Assembly (NCBI RefSeq): GCF_030053115.1
Contig: NZ_CP125619.1
Location: forward strand, 4,537,501 to 4,601,500
DNA: 64,000 nt
Source of the DNA: Pseudomonas svalbardensis
GTDB lineage: Bacteria > Pseudomonadota > Gammaproteobacteria > Pseudomonadales > Pseudomonadaceae
Direction of reading: 5' to 3'
A model generated the notes under the pieces. That model had not been told where the DNA came from. It ran no database searches and saw only the letters and a list, made by a program, of their open reading frames with translations. The position numbers and the translations under genes are program-made. Of the stretch, positions 52,874 through 63,547 are shown piece after piece (positions within the stretch are counted from its first letter, which is position 1; each line of letters opens with the position of its first letter).

Positions 52874-53659
52874 TTAACCTTTCACATGCGCCAGCGGAAA
52901 CAGTCGCTTGAAATTCTCGGTGGTTTGCTCGGCAAACCGCTCGTAAGGTTCACCTCGCAACATTGCCAGAAATTCCGCTACGTCGCGCACGTACTGCGGC
53001 AGGTTCGGCTTACCGCGATGAGGGATCGGCGCCAGGTAAGGCGAGTCGGTTTCCACCAGCAATCGATCAGCCGGCACTTTACTGGCCACGTCACGCAGAG
53101 CGTCGGCATTGCGGAAAGTGACAATCCCGGACAAGGAAATGTAATACCCCATGTCCAATGCTGCTTTGGCCATGTCCCAGTCTTCGGTGAAGCAGTGCAG
53201 CACGCCTGCCTGGGGCAGCGCCGCTTCACGCAGGAGGTTCAACGTATCGGCGCGGGCACCACGGGTGTGGATGATCACCGGTTTGCCCGTCTGCTGTGCC
53301 GCTTGCAGATGCAGGCGAAACGACTCCTGCTGCAACTCCGCTGCTTCCGGCTCGTAGTGGTAATCCAGACCGGTTTCACCGATCGCCACCACACGCGGGT
53401 GGTTGAGCTCACGCAACAGCCAATCAAGTGCTGGCGCGGCGCCCGGCTGCACGTCCAGCGGATGCACGCCCACCGAACAGTCGACGTCGTCGTAACGTTC
53501 GGCCAGGGCTTTGACGTCGGCGGCATTCTCGACGCTGACGCCAATACACAGAAAGTGCCCTACCCCGCGCAGACGGGCCGCATCAAGTGCAGCATCCAGG
53601 GAGCCGTCGTGGGCGGTGAGGTCGAGGCGATCAAGGTGGCAATGGGAATCTACGAGCAT
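52874..53659 (-). CDS. TatD family metal-dependent hydrolase
   Basis: A 261-residue TIM-barrel hydrolase of the TatD/YcfH family, which has 3'-exonuclease or deoxyribonuclease activity in other bacteria. Metal ligands are visible in MLVDSHCHLDRLDL (HxH), IGETGLDYH (Glu), QQTGKPVIIHTRGA (His), GVLHCFTED (His) and LLVETDSPYLAP (Asp). It is the downstream gene of the holB-pilZ-tatD group, starting 14 bases after pilZ ends, the order found widely in Pseudomonas. Confidence 0.92.
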   Translation of the reverse strand: MLVDSHCHLDRLDLTAHDGSLDAALDAARLRGVGHFLCIGVSVENAADVKALAERYDDVDCSVGVHPLDVQPGAAPALDWLLRELNHPRVVAIGETGLDYHYEPEAAELQQESFRLHLQAAQQTGKPVIIHTRGARADTLNLLREAALPQAGVLHCFTEDWDMAKAALDMGYYISLSGIVTFRNADALRDVASKVPADRLLVETDSPYLAPIPHRGKPNLPQYVRDVAEFLAMLRGEPYERFAEQTTENFKRLFPLAHVKG

Positions 53660-53673
53660 AAAAGGGCTGCAAC

Positions 53674-54030
53674 TTACATCGTATGAGTGGGACGGTCGGA
53701 CTTCAGGGCTCCGGCCAGATGGGTTTCGATTCGACTGCGCGCGGTGTTGTCGCCATCGTTGAATTGTACGCCGACCCCGGCGGCCCGGTTGCCCTGCGCA
53801 CCTTTGGGGGTGATCCAGGTGACCTTGCCGGCGACCGGAATCTTCTCCGGCTCGTCCATCAGGTTCAACAGCATGAACACCTCATCGCCCAACTTGTAAC
53901 TCTTGTTGGTCGGGATAAACAGGCCACCGTTCTTGATAAACGGCATGTAGGCCGCGTAAAGCACGGACTTGTCCTTGATCGTCAGGGACAAAATGCCGTT
54001 GCGCGGCCCCGGATTGACGAGTTCATTCAT
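53674..54030 (-). CDS. pilZ: PilZ domain type IV pilus assembly protein
   Basis: A 118-residue single-domain PilZ protein needed for type IV pilus biogenesis in P. aeruginosa. It starts MNELVNPGPRNGILSLTIKDKSVLYAAYMPFIKNGGLFIPTNK. The canonical c-di-GMP motif RxxxR is absent at the N-terminus, as in the founding PilZ, which acts through FimX and PilB rather than by binding the nucleotide itself. It lies between holB and tatD, the conserved order. Confidence 0.92.
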   Translation of the reverse strand: MNELVNPGPRNGILSLTIKDKSVLYAAYMPFIKNGGLFIPTNKSYKLGDEVFMLLNLMDEPEKIPVAGKVTWITPKGAQGNRAAGVGVQFNDGDNTARSRIETHLAGALKSDRPTHTM

Positions 54031-54113
54031 GCTGACCTCCGTTGCTGATGCTCAGAGTCTAGTGTCCCGTCTCACAAACAGTATTTGCGACACAGGATAC
54101 TAAGCACAGACGA

Positions 54114-55474
<1,361 letters not shown>

Positions 55475-55550
55475 ATTCCTTTTTAAAATAAGTAAACTGA
55501 TGCTCTAAGCCCCGAACTAGAGGGGTTGAGCTCTGAACCGAGGACAAGCA

Positions 55551-56429
55551 GTGAGAACGATCATCGGCCTGGCAGCTCTAGCTAGATCAGGAAAAGACAC
55601 CGTAGCGTCAATGCTTCTGACGTACCCGAATGTAGCTGCCTTTGCCCTTGCGGATCCCCTGAAGGTCGGGTGCCAGGCTTTGTTTGGACTGACCAACAAA
55701 GAGACTTGGGACGACGACCTCAAAGAAAAGCCGATAGATCTGTGGAGCAAATCCCCAAGGGAGTTCTTTCAAACTGTCGGTACAGAATGGATGCGTCATC
55801 ATAACCCAGAGCATTGGTTGATGAGAGCTGAGCGGGAGATCAATCGATCTCCTGAGACACCCGACATCCCCTTCCCTGCCAACCTGACCTCACCGGAGGC
55901 CCCGTTCGCTCTAGCAGCCCAGGCCTTCTTTGACTTCACCGATGATCAGGTTTGGAATCCAGTCAGCCTAGATGTGTGCGACAGCCAATGGGCCCTCTCA
56001 CCCCGAGAAGCCATCGAGCTTCTCAAGAGCCATACCTACGCGATGTTCCCGGACTTCGATACCCGCCGTCAGCACAGGCCTGTGGTAGTCCCGCAGTGCC
56101 GTATTGAGCTGCCCAAAGAAGCCCATACCATCATCATCAAGGACATCCGGTTCGAGAACGAGGCTGCCTTCCTGCGAAGCCACAACGGCAAGATTTGGCA
56201 CATCAAACGGCCCGACCTTCAGAAAGTGAATGAGCACTCATCCGAAGCAGGCATTGAGCAAGCGCCTGAAGACGTTTTGATTTTGAACGATGGCAGCCTG
56301 GATCACCTGAGCCAATTGATTCAGCAAGCGTGGAACGGCCTACCTGCTCGCTGCACTGACGATCTCGCAACTACCGCTACCCAAGGTGCCCCTGACGCCC
56401 CGAAACTCCAGGGCGCCCCTGAAGCATGA
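55551..56429 (+). CDS. Phage-type deoxynucleoside monophosphate kinase
   Basis: A 292-residue P-loop kinase like phage T4 gp1. The N-terminus IIGLAALARSGKDTVASMLL has the SGKDT form of the P-loop, as in T4 gp1 (KRSGKDT). SPREFFQTVGTEWMR near residue 65 is the family's substrate/lid motif, and IIIKDIRFENEAAFLRSHNGKIWHI near 197-221 is a second conserved block. Such enzymes phosphorylate dTMP, dGMP and hydroxymethyl-dCMP. Start is GTG with AGGACA upstream. It ends with a repeated QGAPDAP/QGAPEA tail and overlaps the next gene (ATGA). Beside the broken tmk it could supply the missing dTMP kinase activity. Confidence 0.85.
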   Translation: MRTIIGLAALARSGKDTVASMLLTYPNVAAFALADPLKVGCQALFGLTNKETWDDDLKEKPIDLWSKSPREFFQTVGTEWMRHHNPEHWLMRAEREINRSPETPDIPFPANLTSPEAPFALAAQAFFDFTDDQVWNPVSLDVCDSQWALSPREAIELLKSHTYAMFPDFDTRRQHRPVVVPQCRIELPKEAHTIIIKDIRFENEAAFLRSHNGKIWHIKRPDLQKVNEHSSEAGIEQAPEDVLILNDGSLDHLSQLIQQAWNGLPARCTDDLATTATQGAPDAPKLQGAPEA

Positions 56430-58672
56430 ACTCAATCGCACAAGATGTACCAACTGAGGCGGAATTCGACTTCCTCGAAGTAGATGAGATCAAAGACATC
56501 TTCGCAGTCACTTCGATTATCTCTTCGAATGGCAAGCGAATCGCGTGCCGATACATGGAGAGCGAGCACTTTGACGCTGCATCGAATCTTTGCGAATGCC
56601 TTCATTGGCTTTTTGTTTTGTTTTCTAGCGATGCCAACCATACCAATGGATACACACTGCGAAGCAGTATCGAAGAGTTATTAGATTTCGTGGCGCTTCA
56701 CAATGCTCGAAATCCAGAAGCCCTTCATGTCAAACGATACACAGACATAAACTCTGAAATTTTCAATGGCTACCAAGACTATATCAGTAGCCAAGGCCGC
56801 CCTAATGCACTTGCTATAAAGCTTAAAACTGCCATTAAGAAAGTAGCGGATGAAACTGGAAAGCTCCCATTCATCAAGCTTCCTGTGATCTCGGTAGACG
56901 TCGCGAAGAAGACAGAGCCTCTGTACAAAGATGGCTTTGAATCGTTAGAACGTGCTTGTTTTACGCAAATTGAAGGTCTATATCGCCAACTGGCCTTCCG
57001 TACTGAAGTTGAAAAAGCAGAACCCTACATAGCCGCCGAAGTCATGGAAGAGCTGCGCCCTAAGCCTACAAGGGAGCGACTGCTCAAATGGGAAAAGCAC
57101 GTGCAGCTCATGAACCGAGATGCTCATCGCGATTCATACCGCTCCCGTTTCAGAAGGTGTCCAGATCCGGAAATCCAAGCGCTGGCGGATGATAAAAACG
57201 GCATCAAAAAATTCCGTGAAGTTTACCGGAACGAATATTCCAGCATCACTTACGACGGTATCTATGATCCATTTGAAACCGGCGGAATCTCAGGCTGGGC
57301 ACTGGACTATGCGCGTGTCGTTAAAACCTTCATCGTTAATGGCTACCCTTTTGATCTAGACCAAGAAATGGTTGTCGAGACCTATGGCCAAGATCAACTC
57401 GGCCGCATCGAAGAGGATTGTAACGATATTATTAAAATCCTCCTCTACAGAGTCTCAACAGGAAACATAGATAAATCAAAAGTTCGCACGCTCCACATAG
57501 ACCGAATTATGGGTCTTTATTTTCCCAGTGTGGAGGACATGGCGGCGCTTTTGATTTTCATGATGTTTCAGTCAGGCTGGAACAAAGAGACTGTCTTGGC
57601 AGTGGATCAGGATAATTTCGAACATACACTGACTGGGGTGATCGAAGCGGCGGTTAAGATTGTTTTCTCAGAAAAAAACCGCTCCCAAGCAAACGGCAAA
57701 CCCTTCGAGAAGCCGAAACGAATCCATCTACCCTCCCGAGACGATGATCCGTTCAGTTTCTACAATCTCGTTTATCTAGCAAAGAGTCTCTCAGAGCCGC
57801 TCGCCAAATACCCGCTGGATCAAATGCCTACTATTCTTTCCCGAGAGGATATGAATCCGCTGTTCCTTTGCATTCGGAAAAAAGCGGATTGGCGTCGTGG
57901 GGGTCGGTATACGTCAATCGCTTACAAACCGACATTCTCAATTGCCGTCAAAAATCTTTTAAAGATTCATAAAGTCATCGACAACGGGAAGCGCCTGACG
58001 AGTGCCTCGGAACTGACGCGCCGACTCAGGCCAACTTGGTTTCTCCACAAGAAGAAACATCATTCGATTGCAATGCTTTCTCATACCATGGGGCATAAGG
58101 ATCGCGATACGACTGACATTTTTTATGATGACTCTGGTGTTGCTCGCCAACAACGTAAGGCACGCTTACGTACTGAGCTGGATGCAGTAATTCACCTTTT
58201 GAGGACTCGCCAGTTTAAGGGCCTACTTAGTAAGCATGCTCAAGCCGAAGCCTCTGGCCAACTCAAGATCTTTCATATCCCAGGACATGATCGACCACTT
58301 TGGGCATGCTCTAATCAAGAAAAGCCTGACTGGGTAGGTTCCGACATTATCGCCTCGACAGGCAAGAAATGCTTCGCCATTTCTGAATGTATCTTTTGCA
58401 GTCAAATGCGAGTATTTCAAGAGACATTACCTTTTTTGATGGAAAGAGCGGCGCACCTAGAGGAAATCATCAATGAAAGAGGTGATGAAAACGTAGGGTT
58501 CGATTCTCGATTCAGTAAAGAATATGAGGCGATCCAATACATTCTCGATAAATGGGGAGACGACGATGACATAACGGCAGCAGCTCGTTATAGGCGCCGT
58601 CACGCACCATTGTTGCCCCGCGACCTTAAAATACTTGAAATCATATTTGACAGTGAAAACCACAATGTCTGA
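56426..58672 (+). CDS. Large degenerate tyrosine-recombinase-like protein
   Basis: A 748-residue unknown protein. Residues 1-370 are helical, with no clear family. Near residue 385 FMMFQSGWNKETVLAVD sits where recombinases have GxRxxELxxL, but without the Arg. Near 530-570, RLRPTWFLHKKKHHSIAMLSHTMGHKDRDTTDIFYDD keeps the LRxT and xGHxxxxTTxxYxx shape, including the Tyr. A C-terminal set of four cysteines (WACSNQ, KKCFAISECIFCSQM) may bind zinc. It is thus likely to be a DNA-binding, perhaps non-catalytic partner of the following recombinases. The start overlaps the kinase stop, and its end overlaps the next gene by eight bases. Confidence 0.7.
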   Translation: MNSIAQDVPTEAEFDFLEVDEIKDIFAVTSIISSNGKRIACRYMESEHFDAASNLCECLHWLFVLFSSDANHTNGYTLRSSIEELLDFVALHNARNPEALHVKRYTDINSEIFNGYQDYISSQGRPNALAIKLKTAIKKVADETGKLPFIKLPVISVDVAKKTEPLYKDGFESLERACFTQIEGLYRQLAFRTEVEKAEPYIAAEVMEELRPKPTRERLLKWEKHVQLMNRDAHRDSYRSRFRRCPDPEIQALADDKNGIKKFREVYRNEYSSITYDGIYDPFETGGISGWALDYARVVKTFIVNGYPFDLDQEMVVETYGQDQLGRIEEDCNDIIKILLYRVSTGNIDKSKVRTLHIDRIMGLYFPSVEDMAALLIFMMFQSGWNKETVLAVDQDNFEHTLTGVIEAAVKIVFSEKNRSQANGKPFEKPKRIHLPSRDDDPFSFYNLVYLAKSLSEPLAKYPLDQMPTILSREDMNPLFLCIRKKADWRRGGRYTSIAYKPTFSIAVKNLLKIHKVIDNGKRLTSASELTRRLRPTWFLHKKKHHSIAMLSHTMGHKDRDTTDIFYDDSGVARQQRKARLRTELDAVIHLLRTRQFKGLLSKHAQAEASGQLKIFHIPGHDRPLWACSNQEKPDWVGSDIIASTGKKCFAISECIFCSQMRVFQETLPFLMERAAHLEEIINERGDENVGFDSRFSKEYEAIQYILDKWGDDDDITAAARYRRRHAPLLPRDLKILEIIFDSENHNV

Positions 58673-60836
58673 TACCAACAACAGAAATAATAGCCGTCAA
58701 GAATCGACCAATACGCCAGAGCAAGATGTTCACGGAGTCATCGGCATGGAAGAGTTCAACGATATTATTGATAAGGAAGGGGTATCAGACAATAACGAAA
58801 CATCGGAGGACGAGGCGGACGCAGACTCCGAAGTCAGCGAGGATGAGCTTCTGCTCGCCGACCTAGAAGCTGATGATGATGAATCCAGGCTAGAAGAGGC
58901 TGAATCTTTTGAAGAAGAGTTCAGTGATGAGATTGCGTCGCCAACATTATCTCTTGCCAAGAAGTTGAAAGAGACGGGTGGAAATTTTCCCGTTACAGCG
59001 GAATCCAACTACCTGGATAACCTTTGGGTGATGACACGCGGGGGCAACGGCGCTCCAAACAATATCCACTTCAATAGGGAGATTGAAGGCTCCAACGAAT
59101 TGAAGCGTGCGTTGATCTACCATACGATTAAAGAATACTCGCCGTTTAACCACATTCGAAGCTATACGACCGCACGCGTGTACGGTTTCAATTACAGCGT
59201 TATGGAAAATTATATTTTTCAGGACAATCATTTAACCGCTCGACCGGATCATATCAGCCTTATTTCCACTCCACTGATACTTAACGCATTGGCTCGAGCC
59301 AAGAAAAGTGAATCGAAAGGCCACTTCCTGAACCTATTTCAATTCATACGTCTCTGGATTAATCTTTCCGAACACAAATTAATACCGGAGCACCTACGGC
59401 TTGATGTAAGGCTTAGCTCAATCGACACCCCTGAAAATCGTGCAGACGTGTTTCAAACCTATTTCAGAGGAAATGTAAGCTCGTGGGTTTCCTATTCAGA
59501 GGAAGATCTTGAAATCCTCATGGAATACACCTTGTTCTGGATTGAAGGTGTTGCACCTGAAATGCAAAAGCTCGCCGATTATCTTAAAGACTCGGGTTTT
59601 GCAGGTCTCGCTGATCGCATAGTCAGTCGAGCAGAGCGCATTCCAGAACTTGAGCGCCTCATGACCATTACGGTCAACGATAAAAGCGTAATGTGTCCAC
59701 CGGTGCGCAAACACATCAAGGACAGCCGCCCATATTTTTCATATTCTTGGGCCAACCCCTACGGCGTTATGCTGGACAACGTTAGGAACTCGGTATTTAT
59801 CTTGGTCGCATTAGTGACTGGGGCTCGAAAATCTGAGCTTGCCACTTTGAAGTTCTCAGACCTCATTATTGATGCAAACGGCGACTACTGGTTACGTATC
59901 ACCCGATGGAAAACTGCCAGGAACCCTACCAAAGGTGAGCCAGACGAACTACCCATTCCCAAGTTTATTGGGGACGCCATTCGCACCCTTGAAAGCCTTC
60001 GCAACCTCGAATCTTTTGTCAAAGATGGATGGATATTTCAGTCTAACCAATCAAGAAAAGTGCTGAATAATGCGACACCGGCACTTATTGAATTCGTTAT
60101 TAATCAGCTCCGCAGACAGTTGCCAATCGAACGGCTCCATTGCCACCGTTTTCGCAAAACAATTGCTGAGATCCTTATCAATAGAGATGAAAGAAATATT
60201 GATATCATCAGAGCGTTGTTCGGGCATCGCAGTTATTCAATGACACTTCATTACATTGCGCGAAATCCGCTAATGGTGAGAACAGTAGCGATTGCTATTG
60301 AGAAAAACTACACGCGAGAATTCCACGAAATAGTTTCTGGTATCAGGTACGGGGGCCATTCGGGCGAGGCTGCCAAACGAATTTACGCGCAAATTGAGAA
60401 GCGTCCTGACGAATTCACGGGCAAGCAGTTGAAAGTCTCGCTCATGTCCTACATTTCTCACTTGCTTACCGCCGGCGAACCAATATTTATTCGTCGCACA
60501 GCTGTCGGAACATATTGCATGTCTGCCGAACACTTTACAGCAGACAACATCCCACCTTGCTTGAAAGGTCGCACAGTTGACTTGGATAACATCCTTCCAG
60601 ATCCGTCCAACTGTCAAATTGATTGTAAAAAAATAATTATTCTGGCAACGGCTAAACAGGCGCTGTCTGACAACATCACTTTCTACTCTACTGTACTGGA
60701 AAATGCGGGCGGCAAATTACAAATCACCGCAGAACGTGAACTCAGACGCCGTATTTCAGCGACACAATCGCATTTGAACAATCTCATCACCACGGGTCAT
60801 TCGGAAAACAATTTCATTGAGGTTGCCAATGTCTGA
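58665..60836 (+). CDS. Tyrosine recombinase/integrase (large)
   Basis: A 723-residue site-specific recombinase. After an acidic, low-complexity N-terminus (residues 20-90, rich in Glu, Asp and Ser) comes a core with all catalytic elements: TGARKSELATL (Arg388), RWKTARNP (Lys), HRFRKTIAEIL (His494, Arg497), FGHRSYSM (His) and LHYIA (Tyr530). A C-terminal extension of about 190 residues has the Cys motif NCQIDCKK. The start ATG overlaps the previous stop in ATGTCTGA. Long N- and C-terminal extensions set it apart from ordinary phage integrases and recall TnpB of Tn554 or GmtZ-type integrases. Confidence 0.82.
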   Translation: MSDTNNRNNSRQESTNTPEQDVHGVIGMEEFNDIIDKEGVSDNNETSEDEADADSEVSEDELLLADLEADDDESRLEEAESFEEEFSDEIASPTLSLAKKLKETGGNFPVTAESNYLDNLWVMTRGGNGAPNNIHFNREIEGSNELKRALIYHTIKEYSPFNHIRSYTTARVYGFNYSVMENYIFQDNHLTARPDHISLISTPLILNALARAKKSESKGHFLNLFQFIRLWINLSEHKLIPEHLRLDVRLSSIDTPENRADVFQTYFRGNVSSWVSYSEEDLEILMEYTLFWIEGVAPEMQKLADYLKDSGFAGLADRIVSRAERIPELERLMTITVNDKSVMCPPVRKHIKDSRPYFSYSWANPYGVMLDNVRNSVFILVALVTGARKSELATLKFSDLIIDANGDYWLRITRWKTARNPTKGEPDELPIPKFIGDAIRTLESLRNLESFVKDGWIFQSNQSRKVLNNATPALIEFVINQLRRQLPIERLHCHRFRKTIAEILINRDERNIDIIRALFGHRSYSMTLHYIARNPLMVRTVAIAIEKNYTREFHEIVSGIRYGGHSGEAAKRIYAQIEKRPDEFTGKQLKVSLMSYISHLLTAGEPIFIRRTAVGTYCMSAEHFTADNIPPCLKGRTVDLDNILPDPSNCQIDCKKIIILATAKQALSDNITFYSTVLENAGGKLQITAERELRRRISATQSHLNNLITTGHSENNFIEVANV

Positions 60837-61896
60837 TTTACATTCATACCGTGATCCGCAGGCTGACGCCTCACACACGGCTGCTACTTCATCTAAGCAA
60901 GAACAGTCCAATGCCTCAAACTCTGATCGTCGTCAGCGGCTGATAGATTTGATAGTCGAGCATCACCTACTCGCGACCGGCAAGAAGATTAAGCTGAAGG
61001 AGTTAGCGGACAAAGCCGGCATTAGCCGCCAGGCGCTCGATCGTTATTACGGCGATCTCAAACCGTACATTGCCGGGGATAAAGATATCTCCGACTTGGT
61101 AGAGGGTATTGAAACAAAAAATCAGATTAATACCCAGGTAGCGCTCACCCAAATAGAAACAAAATACAAAGCGCAAATTCAGAGAATTATCGAAGATCAT
61201 GACAAGTCTTTGAAACATGCCCTGGACAGTCATATCACTACACTGATGAACAACGACCTTGTGGTGCTTCAAAGCCATACCGTGAGGACATCTCTTGAAC
61301 GTCAAACACTACACAATGAAGAGCTGCGCAAGAAAATTGATAACTTGGAGCTAAAGCTTGCCCTAGCTGCGGATGGTCATTTATCGAGTAGATCAGATAA
61401 TGCCAGCAACAATTCCAACAAGCTTGCCTTCAATGTCGATATCGAGAATCTATACACACGTGTGGGCGTGGAGTTTGATATAAATAAATTTGAGGATGCA
61501 AAGGACAATGAAATCTTCAAAATCAGGGAAAAGCTCATTAAATTCTCAGATGTCCCGAACGTACATGTCGTGATTTTTTCAGATCGTTATTTATCGCGCT
61601 TTAGCACATTCGTGGACAACTATATAGGTAACCCGACTGAGACGGCGCTTATCGTTAGACTGCCTCTTTTCAGCCGCAGCGAAATTCTTAACTTCACAAA
61701 ATATCTGCCAGCCGGTTTTTGCAGGAGCATTTACATTCCCTATTGCGCATCTGACAGTGACAAAAAAGCTCAGCGGGAATTCATGTTTCAGAAATTACCA
61801 GCGCAGGAAGCCAAAGGGGCAGACAATGCTGATTCTGTGAGCATTACCTGGGGATTCGATGAAGTTGTTGTCTTTAAAATACGCCAAGGCGACTGA
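60829..61896 (+). CDS. HTH / coiled-coil protein of the recombinase operon
   Basis: A 355-residue unknown protein. Residues 28-75 look like a helix-turn-helix (RQRLIDLIVEHHLLATGKKIKLKELADKAGISRQALDRYYGDLKPYI). Residues 85-180 are predicted coiled coil (RIIEDHDKSLKHALDSH, LERQTLHNEELRKKIDNLELKLALA). The C-terminal domain (200-355) has VHVVIFSDRYLSRFSTFVDNYIG, with no known family. TnpC of Tn554 and GmtX of gamma-mobile-trio islands occupy a comparable place; it may orient or recruit the recombinases on DNA. Its start again lies in an ATGTCTGA overlap with the preceding gene. Confidence 0.7.
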   Translation: MSDLHSYRDPQADASHTAATSSKQEQSNASNSDRRQRLIDLIVEHHLLATGKKIKLKELADKAGISRQALDRYYGDLKPYIAGDKDISDLVEGIETKNQINTQVALTQIETKYKAQIQRIIEDHDKSLKHALDSHITTLMNNDLVVLQSHTVRTSLERQTLHNEELRKKIDNLELKLALAADGHLSSRSDNASNNSNKLAFNVDIENLYTRVGVEFDINKFEDAKDNEIFKIREKLIKFSDVPNVHVVIFSDRYLSRFSTFVDNYIGNPTETALIVRLPLFSRSEILNFTKYLPAGFCRSIYIPYCASDSDKKAQREFMFQKLPAQEAKGADNADSVSITWGFDEVVVFKIRQGD

Positions 61897-61921
61897 GTCA
61901 AAATAACGGACATCATTATAC

Positions 61922-63250
61922 ATGATCAATATCAGTCGAAAACTTGTCACTTATAACACGATCGAGCTACCAATCAATGTGACGCACTACATATTGATTG
62001 CGGAGTATGAAGACAAAAAGATCTTACTTTCTCACCCAAACTTGTTTCTTTATAGTCGAACAAGGTCATCCGAACATACGTCCAAACGGTATGCCAGCAT
62101 CATCTCTATGTTCTATCGCTTTCTATCCACGCAAGAAAAAATGCAGGGCCATGATATTTCGTCTTATCATTTACTTGCAGATAATAGAGACATTCGGAGA
62201 TGGCAGATACAGCGGCAGTTAGATCGACTAGAAAAACAATCCGCACGCCCTTGCTCCGAGACTATTTATGAGGATGCCAAGCTCCTACTGGGTTTCTTTC
62301 ATTGGCTCAATCAGGAAAACTTCCTGACCAACGTTAGCGTCAAGCTGAAATCATGGAAGGCCAATTTTAGGAGCAGACGCGTACTGAGTTACATCCAGAC
62401 GATGTCTAAGACCAAGATTGATTCTGAAAACATCCGTGTCTTGGACAAAAGAAATAGGCAAACGAAGTTTGACTTTCTTATCACAAAGCCCGAGATAGAG
62501 GCTTTACTAAGGGCTTACGTCGATCCGGTGTATCAGTGCTTGTTCAATTTTGCACTGGGGACAGGTATGCGCCCCATGGATATCTACCGATTCCCCTATT
62601 TGGGCGATCGTGACAATAAACACATCATGCCATTCTCCGAAATGGGTAGCGGCTCTAACGTCACCACTGAATATACTGTTTACGACAGCAAAGGACACAA
62701 AGACCGCACCATCATCATCCATATGGAGGATCTCAGGGCTATTGAAGAGAATTATATTAAACCGTATTACATGGAACGAAGAAAATTATATAAGCAACAC
62801 TTTGGACATGACTGCCCACCCGGCATTCTTTTTCTAAATAAGAATGGCATCCCCGTCACCCCAATAAAAATTGCTAAGCGCACTAATAGCGCCAAGGTAA
62901 AAGCAATGGCGTCGATGCCAAGCTTTAGAAGTCACATTGATTTTTATCAAACTCGACATTGGTGGCCCACTCAATATCTAATTGTTACCTTTGGTGAGAG
63001 CCTCCTCACGGAATCGACAGATGTCATTATACTCGCTGTAGCCCAAGTCATCACCAATCAACTGGGTCACAATGACATTGAGATCACCTACAAGCACTAC
63101 ATCGACATGGCAAGGGTAATGATGGCGACGCACAAAGGACTTGCACTTGATCTGATAAACAATCCGAAACATACGGTACAGAACTTTACTGCACTACTAA
63201 ACAGGCCTGTAAGCGTTTCGAGTGACGAAGGTGAGGATGACGAAAACTAA
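61922..63250 (+). CDS. Tyrosine recombinase (small, GmtY/TnpA-like)
   Basis: A 442-residue recombinase. The N-terminal part (1-190) resembles a SAM-like core-binding domain (YASIISMFYRFLSTQEKM, DAKLLLGFFHWLNQENFL). Catalytic positions: LGTGMRPMDIYRF (Arg217), YDSKGHKDRTIII (Lys), YQTRHWWPTQ (Arg345 with His346; the usual His three before the Arg is Tyr), LGHNDIEIT (His) and YKHYID (Tyr). It starts 26 bases after the HTH protein gene, so it belongs to the same operon. Its loss of the first box II His would not by itself abolish activity in this superfamily. Confidence 0.82.
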   Translation: MINISRKLVTYNTIELPINVTHYILIAEYEDKKILLSHPNLFLYSRTRSSEHTSKRYASIISMFYRFLSTQEKMQGHDISSYHLLADNRDIRRWQIQRQLDRLEKQSARPCSETIYEDAKLLLGFFHWLNQENFLTNVSVKLKSWKANFRSRRVLSYIQTMSKTKIDSENIRVLDKRNRQTKFDFLITKPEIEALLRAYVDPVYQCLFNFALGTGMRPMDIYRFPYLGDRDNKHIMPFSEMGSGSNVTTEYTVYDSKGHKDRTIIIHMEDLRAIEENYIKPYYMERRKLYKQHFGHDCPPGILFLNKNGIPVTPIKIAKRTNSAKVKAMASMPSFRSHIDFYQTRHWWPTQYLIVTFGESLLTESTDVIILAVAQVITNQLGHNDIEITYKHYIDMARVMMATHKGLALDLINNPKHTVQNFTALLNRPVSVSSDEGEDDEN

Positions 63251-63547
63251 TGTCGTCCAGCGGCTGAAGATTAGCCAAAGGGACTCATGCGAAGCAGCGC
63301 TGCTAATCGATAGCTCAACTGCAGTAAGCCTGATAAACCAGAGCGCAGCCCCAAGGACGGTTGAGCGCTTGCGGAACCCCAACGAGTTTCAGCTGAGCAC
63401 GGATCATCAAGAGTAACCCATGCGGCCTACCTGACGCTCCTGACGCTCCTGACGCTCCTGACGCTGAATTTCGGAGCACTGACTTGGCAAGACAAGGGTA
63501 GGCAGAACTGCCAGTATCTCATCACCTATCAAAGCCTTGGAGGCTCT
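63251..63547. other. Gap after the recombinase operon with tandem repeats
   Basis: This 297-base stretch has no well-supported gene. It holds a short tandem array (listed separately). A 59-codon frame starting inside the recombinase stop region (MTKTNVVQRLKISQRDSC...) is possible but has no homologue recognised. Confidence 0.5.
63431..63465. repeat. Tandem repeat, 9-bp unit TGACGCTCC
   Basis: CTGACGCTCCTGACGCTCC... nearly four head-to-tail copies, upstream of the membrane-protein gene and inside the mobile element. Confidence 0.85.

Noticed and set aside
63237..63416. Short frame MTKTNVVQRLKISQRDSC... overlapping the recombinase stop
   Set aside because: Its coupled start is suggestive, but there is no family match and it is interrupted by a stop shortly after; evidence is too weak to list as a gene.
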